Notes: generated from the letters alone by a model not told the origin. 38,489 bases of DNA from DAOTTI01 sp034437795 (GCA_034437795.1 DAOTTI010000243.1:1-38489), one strand, 5' to 3'. Counted from the stretch's first letter, positions 28,386 to 36,235 are shown. Numbers and translations: made by a program.

Positions 28386-30593
28386 CTATGCGCTGAGGGG
28401 GAGCTCGACGCGGGCGATGGTACCGCCGTGAGCACTGGGCAGCAGGAGAAACGTGCCCTTGAGCTGCTCCGTGACCAGGCGCTGGACGATGGACAGGCCG
28501 AGGCCAGCGTGCTGGTCGAGCGAGAAGCCATCTGGCAGCCCATCGCCGTCGTCTGAGACCTCGATCACGATCCGGCCGCGGGTGGTGGCGCCGTCCTCGC
28601 CCTCCCCGCCGGCCTCGCGGGCGGTGATGGTGACGCGCCCCTGGTCACGATGCTCGAGGCCGTGCAGGATGGCGTTGCAGATCAGCTCGTTGAGGACCAG
28701 GGCCAGCAAGGTCGCGCTCTCCGAGGCGATCGTGACGTTGGCATCGGTCACGTCCACCTCCACGCGCTTATCCGGCGGGAGGAGGTCGGTGATGGCGATG
28801 TCCGCCACGCGGCGGGCCAGCTCCTGGACGGTGGTGGTGCCGATGCTCTCATCGGAGAGGAGGTCATGAGCGGCCGCCAGGCTCTCGATCTGGGAGTGGG
28901 TGATGGCCAGCGTTTGGGACGCCTCCTTGCTCTTGGTACGGCGCATCTGCATGCGCAGGAGCGAGGCCATCATCTGGAGGTTGTTCTTGACGCGGTGGTT
29001 GAGCTCCAGGAGGAGGGTGCTCTTCATCTCCAGGCCGCGGCGCGTCTCGTCATAGAGGCGGGCGTTCTCGATGGCGATGGCGGCGTCGTTGGCGAAGGTG
29101 AAGAGGAGCTGGATCTGGTCTTCGCTGAACTCGTGGCGCTCGCGGGTGTAGACGGAGATGCCGCCCAGGACGCGGTTGCGGCTGATAAGGGGCACGGAGA
29201 ACATGGAGCGGTAGCCTTCCTCCGCCACCCAGCGGGCGGCGGACGAGAGGCGCAGGCGCGGATCGGTCTGGGCGTCGTAGATGACAATGGGCTTGCGCTC
29301 GGCCACGGCCAGCCCCACCGCCCCTTCGCCGACCTTGACCTCCACCTGGCGGTACTGCTCGGAAAGGTTGTAGTCGGCCACGATGGACAGGCGCTGGCGG
29401 GCCTCGTCCAGGACGAAGATGCCGGCCATGTCGGTGCCGGTGAGCATCGCCGCCTGGCGCGCCACGGTGGCCAGCACCTCGCGCAGGTCCAGGCTGGAGA
29501 CCAGGGTGTGCGTGACGCGCTGGAGTGCCTGGAGCTGCTGCACCTTCTCGCGCAGGCGCTCGTCGGTGAGGCCGTAGAGGCGGGCGTTCTCAATGGCGAT
29601 GGCGATCTGGCCGGCGACGGTCTCGGCGAAGGCGATCTCCTCGGGGGTGAACTCCTTGGTGGCGCGGGTCTGGATATTGAGCACGCCGACGAGCTTGGTG
29701 GTGGCTTCCTGGGCGCGGAAGAGGATGATGGGTACGGAGAGCCAGCCGTGGTACGGCTCTTCCATCAGGGCGGGGACGTAGGCGAAGCGCCGGTCACGCC
29801 AGGCGTCGGCCAGGGCCACCGGCTTGCCGTAGAGCGCGGTCCAGCCGGTGATCCCTTCGCCGAGGGCGAGCGAGATCTGGCCGACGGCAGCCGGATTGAG
29901 GCCGCGGGTGGCGCGCAACACCAGCCGGCCGCTGTCTTCGTAGAGGAAGATGGCCGTGACGTCGGCGTGCATGACCTCGGCGACGACGTCTACGGTGTGC
30001 GCCAGCACCTCGGAGAGGTCCAGGCTGGAGTTGACGACGGAGTTGATCTTCTGCAGGGCGGCCAGCTCCGCCACGCGGGTCGTGAGCCGGCGCTCCGTCT
30101 CGCCCCCGGGGCGGACGGCGTCGTGGTAGCCGGCCACCAGCGCGCTCAGGAGCCGCTCCGGCAGCTCCTGGAGGGCGGCAGCCTCGCGGCTGCCGGGCTG
30201 GGCGGCGGCGGTGAGCGCGGCCAGGCGCGCGGCGGCCTGCCCCGCAGCGCGGGCCAGCGGGTCGAGGCGCGCGGCGTCAGCACGCAGGGGACGCTCGGCC
30301 AGCAACGTCGCTTCCATACGCATGGCGCGCAGGAGCTGGCTAAAGCGGTCGTCGGCGGACTCGCGGATCAGGCGGTGCCAGCGGGCGTAGAGGGCGCCGT
30401 CGCCATCGGCGCCGGCGGCAAGGGCATCGCTGGCGCCACCGCTCGGGCCAGGCGGCGGGTCGCCGGCCGGCGCCTCCGCGTCGTGTGTCTCAGGGCCCGG
30501 GGCGGGGTCCGGCTCTTCGCCCAGCAGCCAGCGGCAGAAGGCGGCGGCTTCCTGGAGTGGCGTGCGGCGCGCAGGGTAGGCGGCGGGTTGCAT
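28386..30593 (-). CDS. Double-GAF sensor histidine kinase of the HisKA_2 type
   Basis: 735 aa, no membrane spans. Residues about 1-180 are Ala-rich helix. GAF domain 1 lies at about 185-340 (INSVVNSSLDLSEVLAHTVD, LVLRATRGLNPAAVG, TGWTALYGKPVALADAW) and GAF 2 at about 350-510 (RVTHTLVSSLDLREVLATVA, MAGIFVLDEARQRLSIV). The dimerisation domain is HisKA_2: LLELNHRVKNNLQMMASLLR with phospho-acceptor His533. The ATPase has LVLNELICNAILHGLEH (N box), VSDDGDGLPDGF and HAGLGLSIVQRLV. This class often phosphorylates stand-alone receivers or anti-anti-sigma-type regulators in light, redox or general stress responses. No partner is adjacent. TAGAAT ends 9 nt before the ATG 30593, suggesting a leaderless transcript. 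Confidence 0.92.
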   Translation of the reverse strand: MQPAAYPARRTPLQEAAAFCRWLLGEEPDPAPGPETHDAEAPAGDPPPGPSGGASDALAAGADGDGALYARWHRLIRESADDRFSQLLRAMRMEATLLAERPLRADAARLDPLARAAGQAAARLAALTAAAQPGSREAAALQELPERLLSALVAGYHDAVRPGGETERRLTTRVAELAALQKINSVVNSSLDLSEVLAHTVDVVAEVMHADVTAIFLYEDSGRLVLRATRGLNPAAVGQISLALGEGITGWTALYGKPVALADAWRDRRFAYVPALMEEPYHGWLSVPIILFRAQEATTKLVGVLNIQTRATKEFTPEEIAFAETVAGQIAIAIENARLYGLTDERLREKVQQLQALQRVTHTLVSSLDLREVLATVARQAAMLTGTDMAGIFVLDEARQRLSIVADYNLSEQYRQVEVKVGEGAVGLAVAERKPIVIYDAQTDPRLRLSSAARWVAEEGYRSMFSVPLISRNRVLGGISVYTRERHEFSEDQIQLLFTFANDAAIAIENARLYDETRRGLEMKSTLLLELNHRVKNNLQMMASLLRMQMRRTKSKEASQTLAITHSQIESLAAAHDLLSDESIGTTTVQELARRVADIAITDLLPPDKRVEVDVTDANVTIASESATLLALVLNELICNAILHGLEHRDQGRVTITAREAGGEGEDGATTRGRIVIEVSDDGDGLPDGFSLDQHAGLGLSIVQRLVTEQLKGTFLLLPSAHGGTIARVELPLSA

Positions 30594-30602
30594 CTTGACT
30601 TC

Positions 30603-30608
30603 ATTCTA
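30603..30608 (-). promoter_or_regulatory. -10-like element for a probably leaderless mRNA
   Basis: On the minus strand TAGAAT is followed by nine bases (GAAGTCAAG) and the ATG at 30593. A transcription start 6-9 nt downstream would coincide with the start codon. No Shine-Dalgarno sequence is present. Confidence 0.4.
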
Positions 30609-30639
30609 CGGCCTCTGGTTGCCACGGGCTGCCGTCTTT

Positions 30640-31020
30640 CACGAGCGTGGGGACGGACCTCACCCCCTGGCCCGCGCTCCGTGTCGGGGCGGGGGAACGC
30701 CGGCTACGGTCGTGGGGCTGGGCCCCGCCGCCCCCGCTCCGTGTCGGGGCGGGGGAACGCCGGCCAAGGGGAGAGGACGTTATGTGCGGCGGCTGCGGTG
30801 CATGGGATGGAAGAGGCAGCCCTCACCCCCTTCGGCCGGGGCCGCGCCGCACCTCTGCCCGACCCAGCCCCACCGTGCGGCTTGGCCCCGCCGCCCCTCT
30901 CCCGCGTGCGCGAGAGGGGGACGAGGGCCACGGGGAGAGGAGATCATCCGCGGCGGCTGGGGCCGGGAGCGGAGACGAGGGCCATGGAGAGAGGAGGTCT
31001 TGGATAGGAGGGACGAGGGG
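30640..31020. repeat. Extended module C repeat array
   Basis: GCTCCGTGTCGGGGCGGGGG followed by AACGCCGGC occurs at 30676-30704 and 30736-30764 with a 60-bp period, as at 73-160. CCCTTCGGCCGGGGCCGCGC, then CACCGTGCGGCTTGGCCCCG and CTCTCCCGCGTGCGCGAGAG follow at 30828-30918. GGAGACGAGGGCCAnGGnGA words are repeated at about 30918-31000. Confidence 0.65.
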
Positions 31021-31092
31021 ACGCTGGCCCGTGTGAGGGGGCGGGCTGGCCCGGTCAGGCTAGAGGGAGGCGGGCAGGGCCGGTTGAGGCGG

Positions 31093-31098
31093 TACAAT
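31093..31098 (+). promoter_or_regulatory. -10-like element of the 41-aa peptide gene
   Basis: TACAAT in the context GGCGGTACAATGGG lies 113 bp before the ATG at 31211. No convincing -35 was found. The context matches GGTACAAT before 13154. Confidence 0.35.
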
Positions 31099-31210
31099 GG
31101 GTGTCACTCCTGCACCAGCGCGGGCCAGGGCCGGTCCGGGCCGGTGAGCCGGCGCCTGGGATCTCGCCGGGCGTGCGTTCCAAACCATTCGTAAGGAGAG
31201 ATCCAGCCGC

Positions 31211-31336
31211 ATGCTGTCCGATCCCAAGACGGTCGAACGCCTCTTGAACTACATGGCCAAGGCGGTCTGGCTGATCATGGCCTATAGCTTTGGCACCATG
31301 GTCGGTAAGCTGATCCTCTTGGCCCGCGCGGGGTAG
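31211..31336 (+). CDS. 41-residue membrane peptide, unknown function
   Basis: An ATG at 31211, preceded by AAGGAGAG (31192-31199, about 11 nt away), opens a 41-codon frame ending TAG at 31334-31336. The product has a short polar amphipathic start (MLSDPKTVERLLNYMAKAV) and a hydrophobic helix (WLIMAYSFGTMVGKLILLA) ending in RAG, so it is probably a single-span membrane peptide. A -10-like TACAAT lies upstream, and a strong intrinsic terminator begins 29 bp after the stop, so it is a self-contained transcription unit. It resembles the 30-aa peptide gene at 10273-10365 in design (strong ribosome site, one helix, own terminator) but not in sequence. No family was recognised. Both are adjacent to histidine kinase loci. 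Confidence 0.65.
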   Translation: MLSDPKTVERLLNYMAKAVWLIMAYSFGTMVGKLILLARAG

Positions 31337-31364
31337 AGCGCGCGGCCGTCGCGGTTATGGCCGG

Positions 31365-31398
31365 AAGGGCAGGTGGATCACCTGCCCTTTTCCTTTTT
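31365..31398 (+). terminator. Intrinsic terminator
   Basis: AAGGGCAGGTG (31365-31375), loop GAT, CACCTGCCCTT (31379-31389), followed by TTTTCCTTTTT. It ends the transcript of the 41-aa peptide gene. Confidence 0.88.
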
Positions 31399-31915
31399 GC
31401 TCTTACGACCAGTGCAATGGGCACGCTCTTCCAGCACGAAAGGTGAGTGGCCTGTACCTTTTCTCAGCGCCCTGGAAACTCCATGACCGGTCGCTCCTGG
31501 TTGTGGGGCTGGGATTGGGGGCATAGTCCAGTGAGGCTGAGGAGTTGCTCGGCCCCTATCGTCCCTTATGCGTGTCTTTGTGCACGAGTCGACGCGGCGC
31601 CGCGCCGCCCTGGATACCTTGTGGAAGTGGCCAGCCTTCCTGGGGCGCAGGTGCTCCGCAGGAGCATGGCTAATTCCTGTCGAAATGGCCGGCTTTTGGA
31701 TGGGGCGCTGGTGCCCCGGACGGGCATGAGTGCCTATTCAGGAGGCGGAGCCCTCACTCTCTCCCATAGGGAGAGGGAACTCCTTGCCGGCCCTGAATTG
31801 TCCAGGCTGGCGGGCGATGGTGGACAGGGGGACCGGTACCGACCAGGGCTTCCGAGGTAGCGCGTGGCGGCCGCGGCGTACAGCCATCCACGGATGGCCC
31901 GCATGGCGCGCTGGA
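31399..31915. other. Intergenic region with hairpins and one module A repeat
   Basis: No gene was recognised. Two diverged copies of a unit beginning TGGGGCGCwGGTGCyCCG lie near 31640 and 31700, each foldable (for example GGGGC/GCCCC). A module A repeat, CCCTCACTCTCTCCCATAGG with GAGAGGGAACTC, lies at 31752-31785. The region is convergent between the 41-aa peptide gene and a VOC gene. Confidence 0.45.
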
Positions 31916-32395
31916 CTAGCGCCCTTCGAACGCCTGCCTCAGTGCGGCGATGTCGATCTTGCCCATCTCCAGCATTGCCTGCATGGCTCGGTTGGCCTTC
32001 TCGGGGTCCTTATCTCCCAGCATCTCCGCGAGCGCGTTGGGGACGACCTGCCAGGACAGGCCGTATCTATCCTTGAGCCAGCCGCACGGCCCTTGCGCAC
32101 CGCCCGCCGAAAGCTGCTCCCACAGCCGATCGACCTCCGCCTGTGTCTCGCACTTCACGAACAGTGAGATTGCTTCAGTGAACTTGAACTGTGGCCCGCC
32201 GTTGAGCGCCATGAACTCCTGGCCGGCGAGCTGGAAGGTCACGCACATGACGGTGCCTTTGGGACCGGGCCCGGCATCGCCGTAACGCATGACGTTGACG
32301 ATCTTTGAGTCGGGGAAGATGGAGGCGTAATGGTTCGCCGCCTCCTCGGCCTGGTTGTCGAACCACAGGAACGTGACAATCTTCTGCGTCTGCAT
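31916..32395 (-). CDS. VOC-family protein, PhnB/DmpB-like
   Basis: 159 aa from ATG 32395, chosen because the domain begins MQTQKIVTFLWFDNQAEEAA and AAAGGGA lies just upstream. The frame upstream is non-homologous. The pattern FPDSKIVNVMRYGDAGPGPK, FMALNGGPQFKFTEAISLFV, and LKDRYGLSWQVVPNALAEML is typical of the PhnB branch of the vicinal oxygen chelate fold, often mis-annotated as 3-demethylubiquinone methyltransferase. Biochemical role is generally unknown. It is followed upstream by a second VOC gene on the same strand (stop 79 bp before this start), so the two may form one unit. Confidence 0.87.
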   Translation of the reverse strand: MQTQKIVTFLWFDNQAEEAANHYASIFPDSKIVNVMRYGDAGPGPKGTVMCVTFQLAGQEFMALNGGPQFKFTEAISLFVKCETQAEVDRLWEQLSAGGAQGPCGWLKDRYGLSWQVVPNALAEMLGDKDPEKANRAMQAMLEMGKIDIAALRQAFEGR

Positions 32396-32474
32396 ATCTG
32401 CATCCCTTTCGACGGCGTTGTGCTGACGGCCTGCACCGCGCCAGCGCGTCCGCTCTGGCCTGGCTGGCGCGGTG

Positions 32475-32897
32475 CTACTCCGGCAGGGGCCAGTCGGGAT
32501 TCCAGGCGACCTCCCACAGATGGCCATCGAGGTCCTGGAAGTAGCCGGCGTAGCCACCCCAGAAGGTGTCCTGGGCCGGCTTGACGATCCTGGCGCCGGC
32601 TCGGCCGGCCTGCGCCAGCACGGCGTCGACCTCCTCCTTGCTGCTGACGTTGTGGCCGATGGTGAGGTCGGTGGCGCTGGGCGGCTGCACGGCCGGGCCG
32701 GTGTCGCGGGCGATGCTGGCTCGGGGCCAGAGGGCGAGCCGCAGGCCGGGCTGGAGGTCGAAGAAGGCGACGGCGCCGTACTCGAACTCCCGGCCGACGA
32801 TGCCCTCGGTGGGGAGCCCGAGCCCGTCGCGGTAGAAGCGGAGCGACACCTCCAGGTCGTCCACCCCCAACGTGAGCACGGTGATCCTTGGCTTCAC
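32475..32897 (-). CDS. VOC-family (glyoxalase/bleomycin-resistance-like) protein
   Basis: 140 aa from GTG 32897, with AGGAGG about 9 nt upstream. The protein begins KPRITVLTLGVDDLEVSLRF and shows YRDGLGLPTEG, AVAFFDLQPGLRLALW, SSKEEVDAVLAQAGRAGARI and GYFQDLDGHLWEVAWNPDW. These are two beta-alpha-beta-beta-beta modules of the glyoxalase fold, with the usual Glu ligand position in LWEV. Possible roles include lyase, isomerase or drug-binding activity, and none can be assigned. It lies directly upstream of the PhnB-like gene on the same strand. Confidence 0.87.
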   Translation of the reverse strand: MKPRITVLTLGVDDLEVSLRFYRDGLGLPTEGIVGREFEYGAVAFFDLQPGLRLALWPRASIARDTGPAVQPPSATDLTIGHNVSSKEEVDAVLAQAGRAGARIVKPAQDTFWGGYAGYFQDLDGHLWEVAWNPDWPLPE

Positions 32898-33118
32898 AGC
32901 ATTGCCTCCTGGCGCATGAAGTGTCCCTGCTTCGGGCGCCGCTCGATGTCTCTCACGTGGATGCCTCCTGTACTTGCTGATGCGCTCTACGTGGCGCCCC
33001 GTCGTTGTGGGGGGCCCCACCATGAGGACGAATGAGGGGCGCCGGAATCGACAGACCGGCGGCCGGCCTGCCGCGAATGCGAGGCGCGTTCGATGGCCTG
33101 GCGACCATGCACGGCCGG

Positions 33119-33531
33119 TCACGAGACCGCACCGGGCGGTCCGGGTGGCTGGGCGATGGCGCAGTAGTGGAGGCCAGCGACGGCCCAGCGCCGGCCTTGC
33201 CGGACCGCGATCTGGGTGAGGCGGAACCGCCCCGAGGCGTCGCGTCCCTGGTACGTGCCGCGCTGCGTCTGCGTCCCCACGGCCACGGCGGCGTCGCCGT
33301 ACAGGCGGACGAGCACATCCGCCCACGAGAGTGAGGTGTACCGCTGGTCTCCCGACCGCCGGCCGGCGAGGTACTGCTCCCTGTGTCGATCACGAACCCG
33401 AGCGGGCCCACGCAGACGAAATCCTCGGCGAGCAACGCGTCCAGGCTCGCCGCGTCGCCGCGCAGATCGGCTGCGGCCCACTGCTGCCCCAGCTCTAGGA
33501 TCTCTTGCTCCGCCGTGCTGCGGTCGTCCAT
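33119..33531 (-). pseudogene. SnoaL/DUF4440-like protein with frameshift
   Basis: From ATG 33531 the frame reads MDDRSTAEQEILELGQQWAA, ADLRGDAASLDALLAEDFVC and VGPLGFVIDTG. The rest, EQYLAGRRSGDQRYTSLSWA, DVLVRLYGDAAVAVGTQTQR and FRLTQIAVRQGRRWAVAGLH, lies in another frame ending at 33119. The joint is at about 33383-33388, where a duplicated dinucleotide (ACAC instead of AC on the minus strand) explains the shift. Together the two parts make a typical NTF2-fold SnoaL-like protein of about 135 aa. The full-length frame to 32953 is an artefact of the shift. It may be a real mutation or an assembly error. Confidence 0.7.
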
Positions 33532-33638
33532 GGCTTGTCTACCGCCTGCGTACTCCCTTGCGTGTAATTGGTTCTGGCTTACCGTTGGGGCCGGCCAGTG
33601 ACTGTCCGGCCTGACTTACCCCGGTCGCCTGCTTGGTG

Positions 33639-34519
33639 TCAAAACTCGGCTACGGCTGGGATGACGTCCCGGCCCATCACCTCGATCGGCTCGATCCGGT
33701 CGATCCCCACCACCCAGCCGAAGACGGTCTGGACGCCCATGCTGGCCAGCCAGCGGAGGCGGCCGATCAGCTCACCGGTCTTCGAGCCATCCCGGCCGAC
33801 GTCGAAGGCGAAGGGCGCCGTCTTCTCGATCGCGTCGTAGTTGCGCCTGGCCTGCTCACAGAGGCGGCGCAGCCGGTCGAGCTGACGGGGGATCTCGGGC
33901 GAGGGGCGGATGTTGCAGGCGTCGGCGTACTTTGCGACCAGCGGCAGCGTCCGGTGCTCGCCGCTGCCGGCGATGAGGATGGGCGGGTGCGGCCGGCTCA
34001 GGCTCTGGGGCACGTTCAGCGGGCGCTCCATGCCACGTGCTTGCCATAGAACGGCCGCTCGTCGCCGTGCTCGCCGTGCCACATACGCAGGCAGGCCTGC
34101 ACCGTTTCTTTGAGTAGCTCGAAGCGCTCACGAAGCGGCGGGAAGGGCAGGCCGAGGCTCTGCGCCTCCTCGGGATAGTCGCCAGCGCCGATGCCGAGCA
34201 TGGCGCGGCCGCCCGAGAGCACGTCCAGCGTGGTCACGATCTCGGCCAGCAGGCCGGCGTGGCGGTAAGGGACGGCCGTGGCCAGCGCCAGGAGGCGCAC
34301 GCGCCGCGTGCGGGCGGCGACGAAGCCCAGCGTGGTGTAGGCCTCGATCTGGCTGGCCTCCGGCCCGCCGACGATGGGGTGCAGCCAGACGTGGTCGGCC
34401 ACGCTGATCGCGTCGAAGCCGGCGGCCTCGGCCGCTTGGACGGCTTCGGCCAGTGTCGGGCCGAGGGGAGGCGCCCCACCCGACCAGTTCGTCATGGCGA
34501 TGTGCAGCCCGAGCTTCAT
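33639..34519 (-). pseudogene. LLM-class (probably F420-dependent) oxidoreductase with frameshift
   Basis: From ATG 34519 the first frame reads MKLGLHIAMTNWSGGAPPLG, AAGFDAISVADHVWLHP, VRLLALATAVPYRHAGLLAE and GRAMLGIGAGDYPEEAQSLG, then ERPFYGKHVA. The second frame continues MERPLNVPQSLSRPHPPILI, AGSGEHRTLPLVAKYADACN and ends MGRDVIPAVAEF at 33639. Together they form the bacterial-luciferase-like TIM barrel of F420-dependent oxidoreductases (about 290 aa). The shift lies near 34027, compatible with loss of one base. The start overlaps the stop of the upstream membrane-protein gene as ATGA, so the pair is translationally coupled. Substrate is unknown. With the frameshift, the C-terminal third would be lost. 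Confidence 0.75.
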
Positions 34520-35310
34520 GCCGGCGCTCCTTGGGCCGGCTGCGGCGCGACGCGCGCTGGCCGCTGCGCGCCGGTGCTCTCGAGCCGCGCCCTGGCGGCG
34601 GCCGACAGGCGTTCGGCGAGGCCTATGGCCAGCAGGCCGACCACCAGGTGGGCCGCCTGGACGATCCAGTGGAGGTGGCCGGGCAGGAGCGCAGCGTGGG
34701 CCAGGCCGAACACGGGGACGACGAGCGCCCAGGCGAAGGCCACGAGCACGAGTGGCCACGGCGCGCCGGCCCAGGCGGCGAGCCCCGTCTGCGCCAAAAG
34801 CAGTACGACGAAGAGCAGCCCGCTGAACAGGTGGAACGGCAGCGCGACGCGCAGATAGCCGGTCCAGAAGGCGAGGCCGAGGGCGAGCTGGAGCAGCCCC
34901 GTGGCGCGGATGAGCACTTGGACCACGGTTACGGCGGCCAGACGTGCGCCGCCCTGCGCGCCGTCGCCGCGCGTGGCCACGACCAGACCGCACAGCAGCG
35001 CCAGCACGATGCCGACGTGGAAGATGAAGTCGGGAATGGTGTGCGGGCCGACGCCGATGACGCCGACATAGAGGCCGACCAGCGAGCCCAGCAGGGCGAA
35101 GGCCTGGGTGGCGAGGCCGATCAGGCGGGTTCCTGCCGGCCAGAGCCAGGTCAGCGCGAAGCCGGCCAGCAGGACGGTGCTGATCACGCTCTCCGGCACG
35201 TACGCGCCTTCGTGCTCGTAACCGAGCGGGAGGACACCGGCGTGCACCAGGGCGGCCAGCGCGAAGCTGGCGCCCGTGACGAGCAGGCAGAGACGGATGG
35301 TGCGGTTCAT
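34516..35310 (-). CDS. Eight-span hypothetical membrane protein built of two four-helix halves
   Basis: 264 aa from ATG 35310 (AGGGAGCC upstream). The first half (1-115) has four spans: LCLLVTGASFALAALVHAGV, SVISTVLLAGFALTWLW, GLATQAFALLGSLVGLYVG and IFHVGIVLALLCGLVV. The second half (125-245) has four more: VLIRATGLLQLALGLAFWTG, HLFSGLLFVVLLLAQTGLAA, WPLVLVAFAWALVVPVFGLA and WIVQAAHLVVGLLAIGLA. His residues recur at HAG, FHVG, FHLF, HAALLPGHLHW and AAHLV, which might bind haem or metal. The family was not identified. It overlaps the LLM oxidoreductase gene by ATGA. A 20-bp duplication at the start produced a 7-codon upstream ORF. Confidence 0.75.
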   Translation of the reverse strand: MNRTIRLCLLVTGASFALAALVHAGVLPLGYEHEGAYVPESVISTVLLAGFALTWLWPAGTRLIGLATQAFALLGSLVGLYVGVIGVGPHTIPDFIFHVGIVLALLCGLVVATRGDGAQGGARLAAVTVVQVLIRATGLLQLALGLAFWTGYLRVALPFHLFSGLLFVVLLLAQTGLAAWAGAPWPLVLVAFAWALVVPVFGLAHAALLPGHLHWIVQAAHLVVGLLAIGLAERLSAAARARLESTGAQRPARVAPQPAQGAPA

Positions 35311-35345
35311 GGTCCAGGCTCCCTCTTCATGGTCCAGGCTCCGTC
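35306..35345. repeat. 20-bp tandem duplication covering a start codon
   Basis: A 17-bp core, TTCATGGTCCAGGCTCC, occurs at 35306-35322 and 35326-35342, a 20-bp period. It duplicates the ribosome site and ATG of the minus-strand membrane-protein gene. The outer ATG opens a 7-codon ORF (MKREPGP) at 35330-35307 whose TGA overlaps the authentic ATG. Confidence 0.85.
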
Positions 35346-35359
35346 GCGTTCGTGATGTT

Positions 35360-35515
35360 CTGGGGAGCAGCCCTCACCGCTTTGGCCACGCCCGCGCCGC
35401 ACCCCTACTCGACGCCACCCCACCGTGCGGCTTGCCCCCGCCGCCCGCTCTCCGCGTCCCCGTGTCCCCACGTCTCCGCGTCCCCGCGTCGGCGCGGGGC
35501 GATGAGAGGCGCGAG
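35360..35515. repeat. Modules C and B
   Basis: CCCACCGTGCGGCTTGCCCC (module C, about 35419-35440) is followed by CTCCGCGTCCCCGTGTCCCC, ACGTCTCCGCGTCCCCGCGT (module B, 35449-35492). They lie between the divergent membrane-protein gene and the TetR operator. Confidence 0.65.
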
Positions 35516-35547
35516 GTCGGCCACAGGTGGCCGGCGCCAGGTTTGTA

Positions 35548-35580
35548 CAGACAGTCTAAATGAATTGTATGGACTGTCTG
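35548..35580. promoter_or_regulatory. TetR-type operator (perfect 9-bp inverted repeat)
   Basis: CAGACAGTC (35548-35556) and GACTGTCTG (35572-35580) are perfect inverted repeats with a 15-bp AT-rich centre, lying 20 bp before the TetR-family gene. TTGTAC (35543-35548) and a -10-like TAAAAT (35582-35587) flank it. The local AT-richness contrasts sharply with the surroundings. Confidence 0.75.
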
Positions 35581-35599
35581 CTAAAATGTCAAGGGAAGG

Positions 35600-36235
35600 G
35601 TGAGTCGTCGTTCGTACCGGCTGGGCCAGCGGGAGGCGGCCAGCGCCCGGACGCGCGCCCGCATCCTGGCCGCGGCGCGTGCGCTCCTGGCAGGACCGGC
35701 CGGCATCCTTGGCTTCAGCGTCGACGCCGTCGCCGAGCAGGCGGGCGTGGCCAGGATGACCGTCTACTACCAGTTCGGCTCCAAGCGGGGCTTACTGGAG
35801 GCCTTGCTGGACGACCTGGCGCGCCGCGCCCTGATCGGCGCCCCCGGTGGGGGGGAAGGGCTGCCCGCCGCCTTCCAGCGGCCCGACGCGCTCGACGCGC
35901 TCGACGCCTTCATCGCCGCGTTCGGCCGCTTCTGGGCCGCCGACCGGCTGGTGCTGCGCCGGCTGCGCGCCCTGGCCGTGCTCGACCCGGACTTCGAGGG
36001 GGTGCGGGCGCGCGACGAGTGGCGGCGGGAGGGGGTGCAGGTCCTGCTGGGGCGCCTGGCGGAGCAGTATGGCCGCCCCACTGCCGAGTCCCGCGCCGAG
36101 GCGGCCGACGTCCTGCACACCCTGACCAGCTTCGAGACCTTTGATACGCTGGCCGGCCCCAGCCGCAGCCCCGAGGAGATGGTCCCCCTGGTGCAGCGCC
36201 TGGCCCGCGCCGCGCTGGGCCTGGCAGCGCGATGA
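35600..36235 (+). CDS. TetR/AcrR-family transcriptional regulator
   Basis: 211 aa from GTG 35600 (AAGGGAAGG just upstream). The N-terminal helix-turn-helix is typical: RTRARILAAARALLAG, FSVDAVAEQAGVARMTVYYQ and FGSKRGLLEALLDDL (about residues 18-70). The C-terminal half is an all-helical ligand and dimerisation domain (DALDAFIAAFGRFWAAD, RLRALAVLDPDFEGVRARDE). It probably represses its own gene and perhaps the divergent membrane-protein/LLM-oxidoreductase operon by binding the inverted repeat at 35548-35580. The inducing ligand is unknown. The gene is complete. Confidence 0.92.
   Translation: MSRRSYRLGQREAASARTRARILAAARALLAGPAGILGFSVDAVAEQAGVARMTVYYQFGSKRGLLEALLDDLARRALIGAPGGGEGLPAAFQRPDALDALDAFIAAFGRFWAADRLVLRRLRALAVLDPDFEGVRARDEWRREGVQVLLGRLAEQYGRPTAESRAEAADVLHTLTSFETFDTLAGPSRSPEEMVPLVQRLARAALGLAAR

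Noticed and set aside
28650..31007. A 785-codon open frame on the plus strand antisense to the GAF kinase
   Set aside because: It is a GC-bias shadow. The minus-strand kinase has complete domains and motifs, while the plus-strand translation is low-complexity Gly/Asp/His/Val with no family pattern.
31447..31860. 137-codon plus-strand frame after the 41-aa gene
   Set aside because: It starts after a terminator, has no ribosome site and runs through a module A repeat. Composition is not protein-like.
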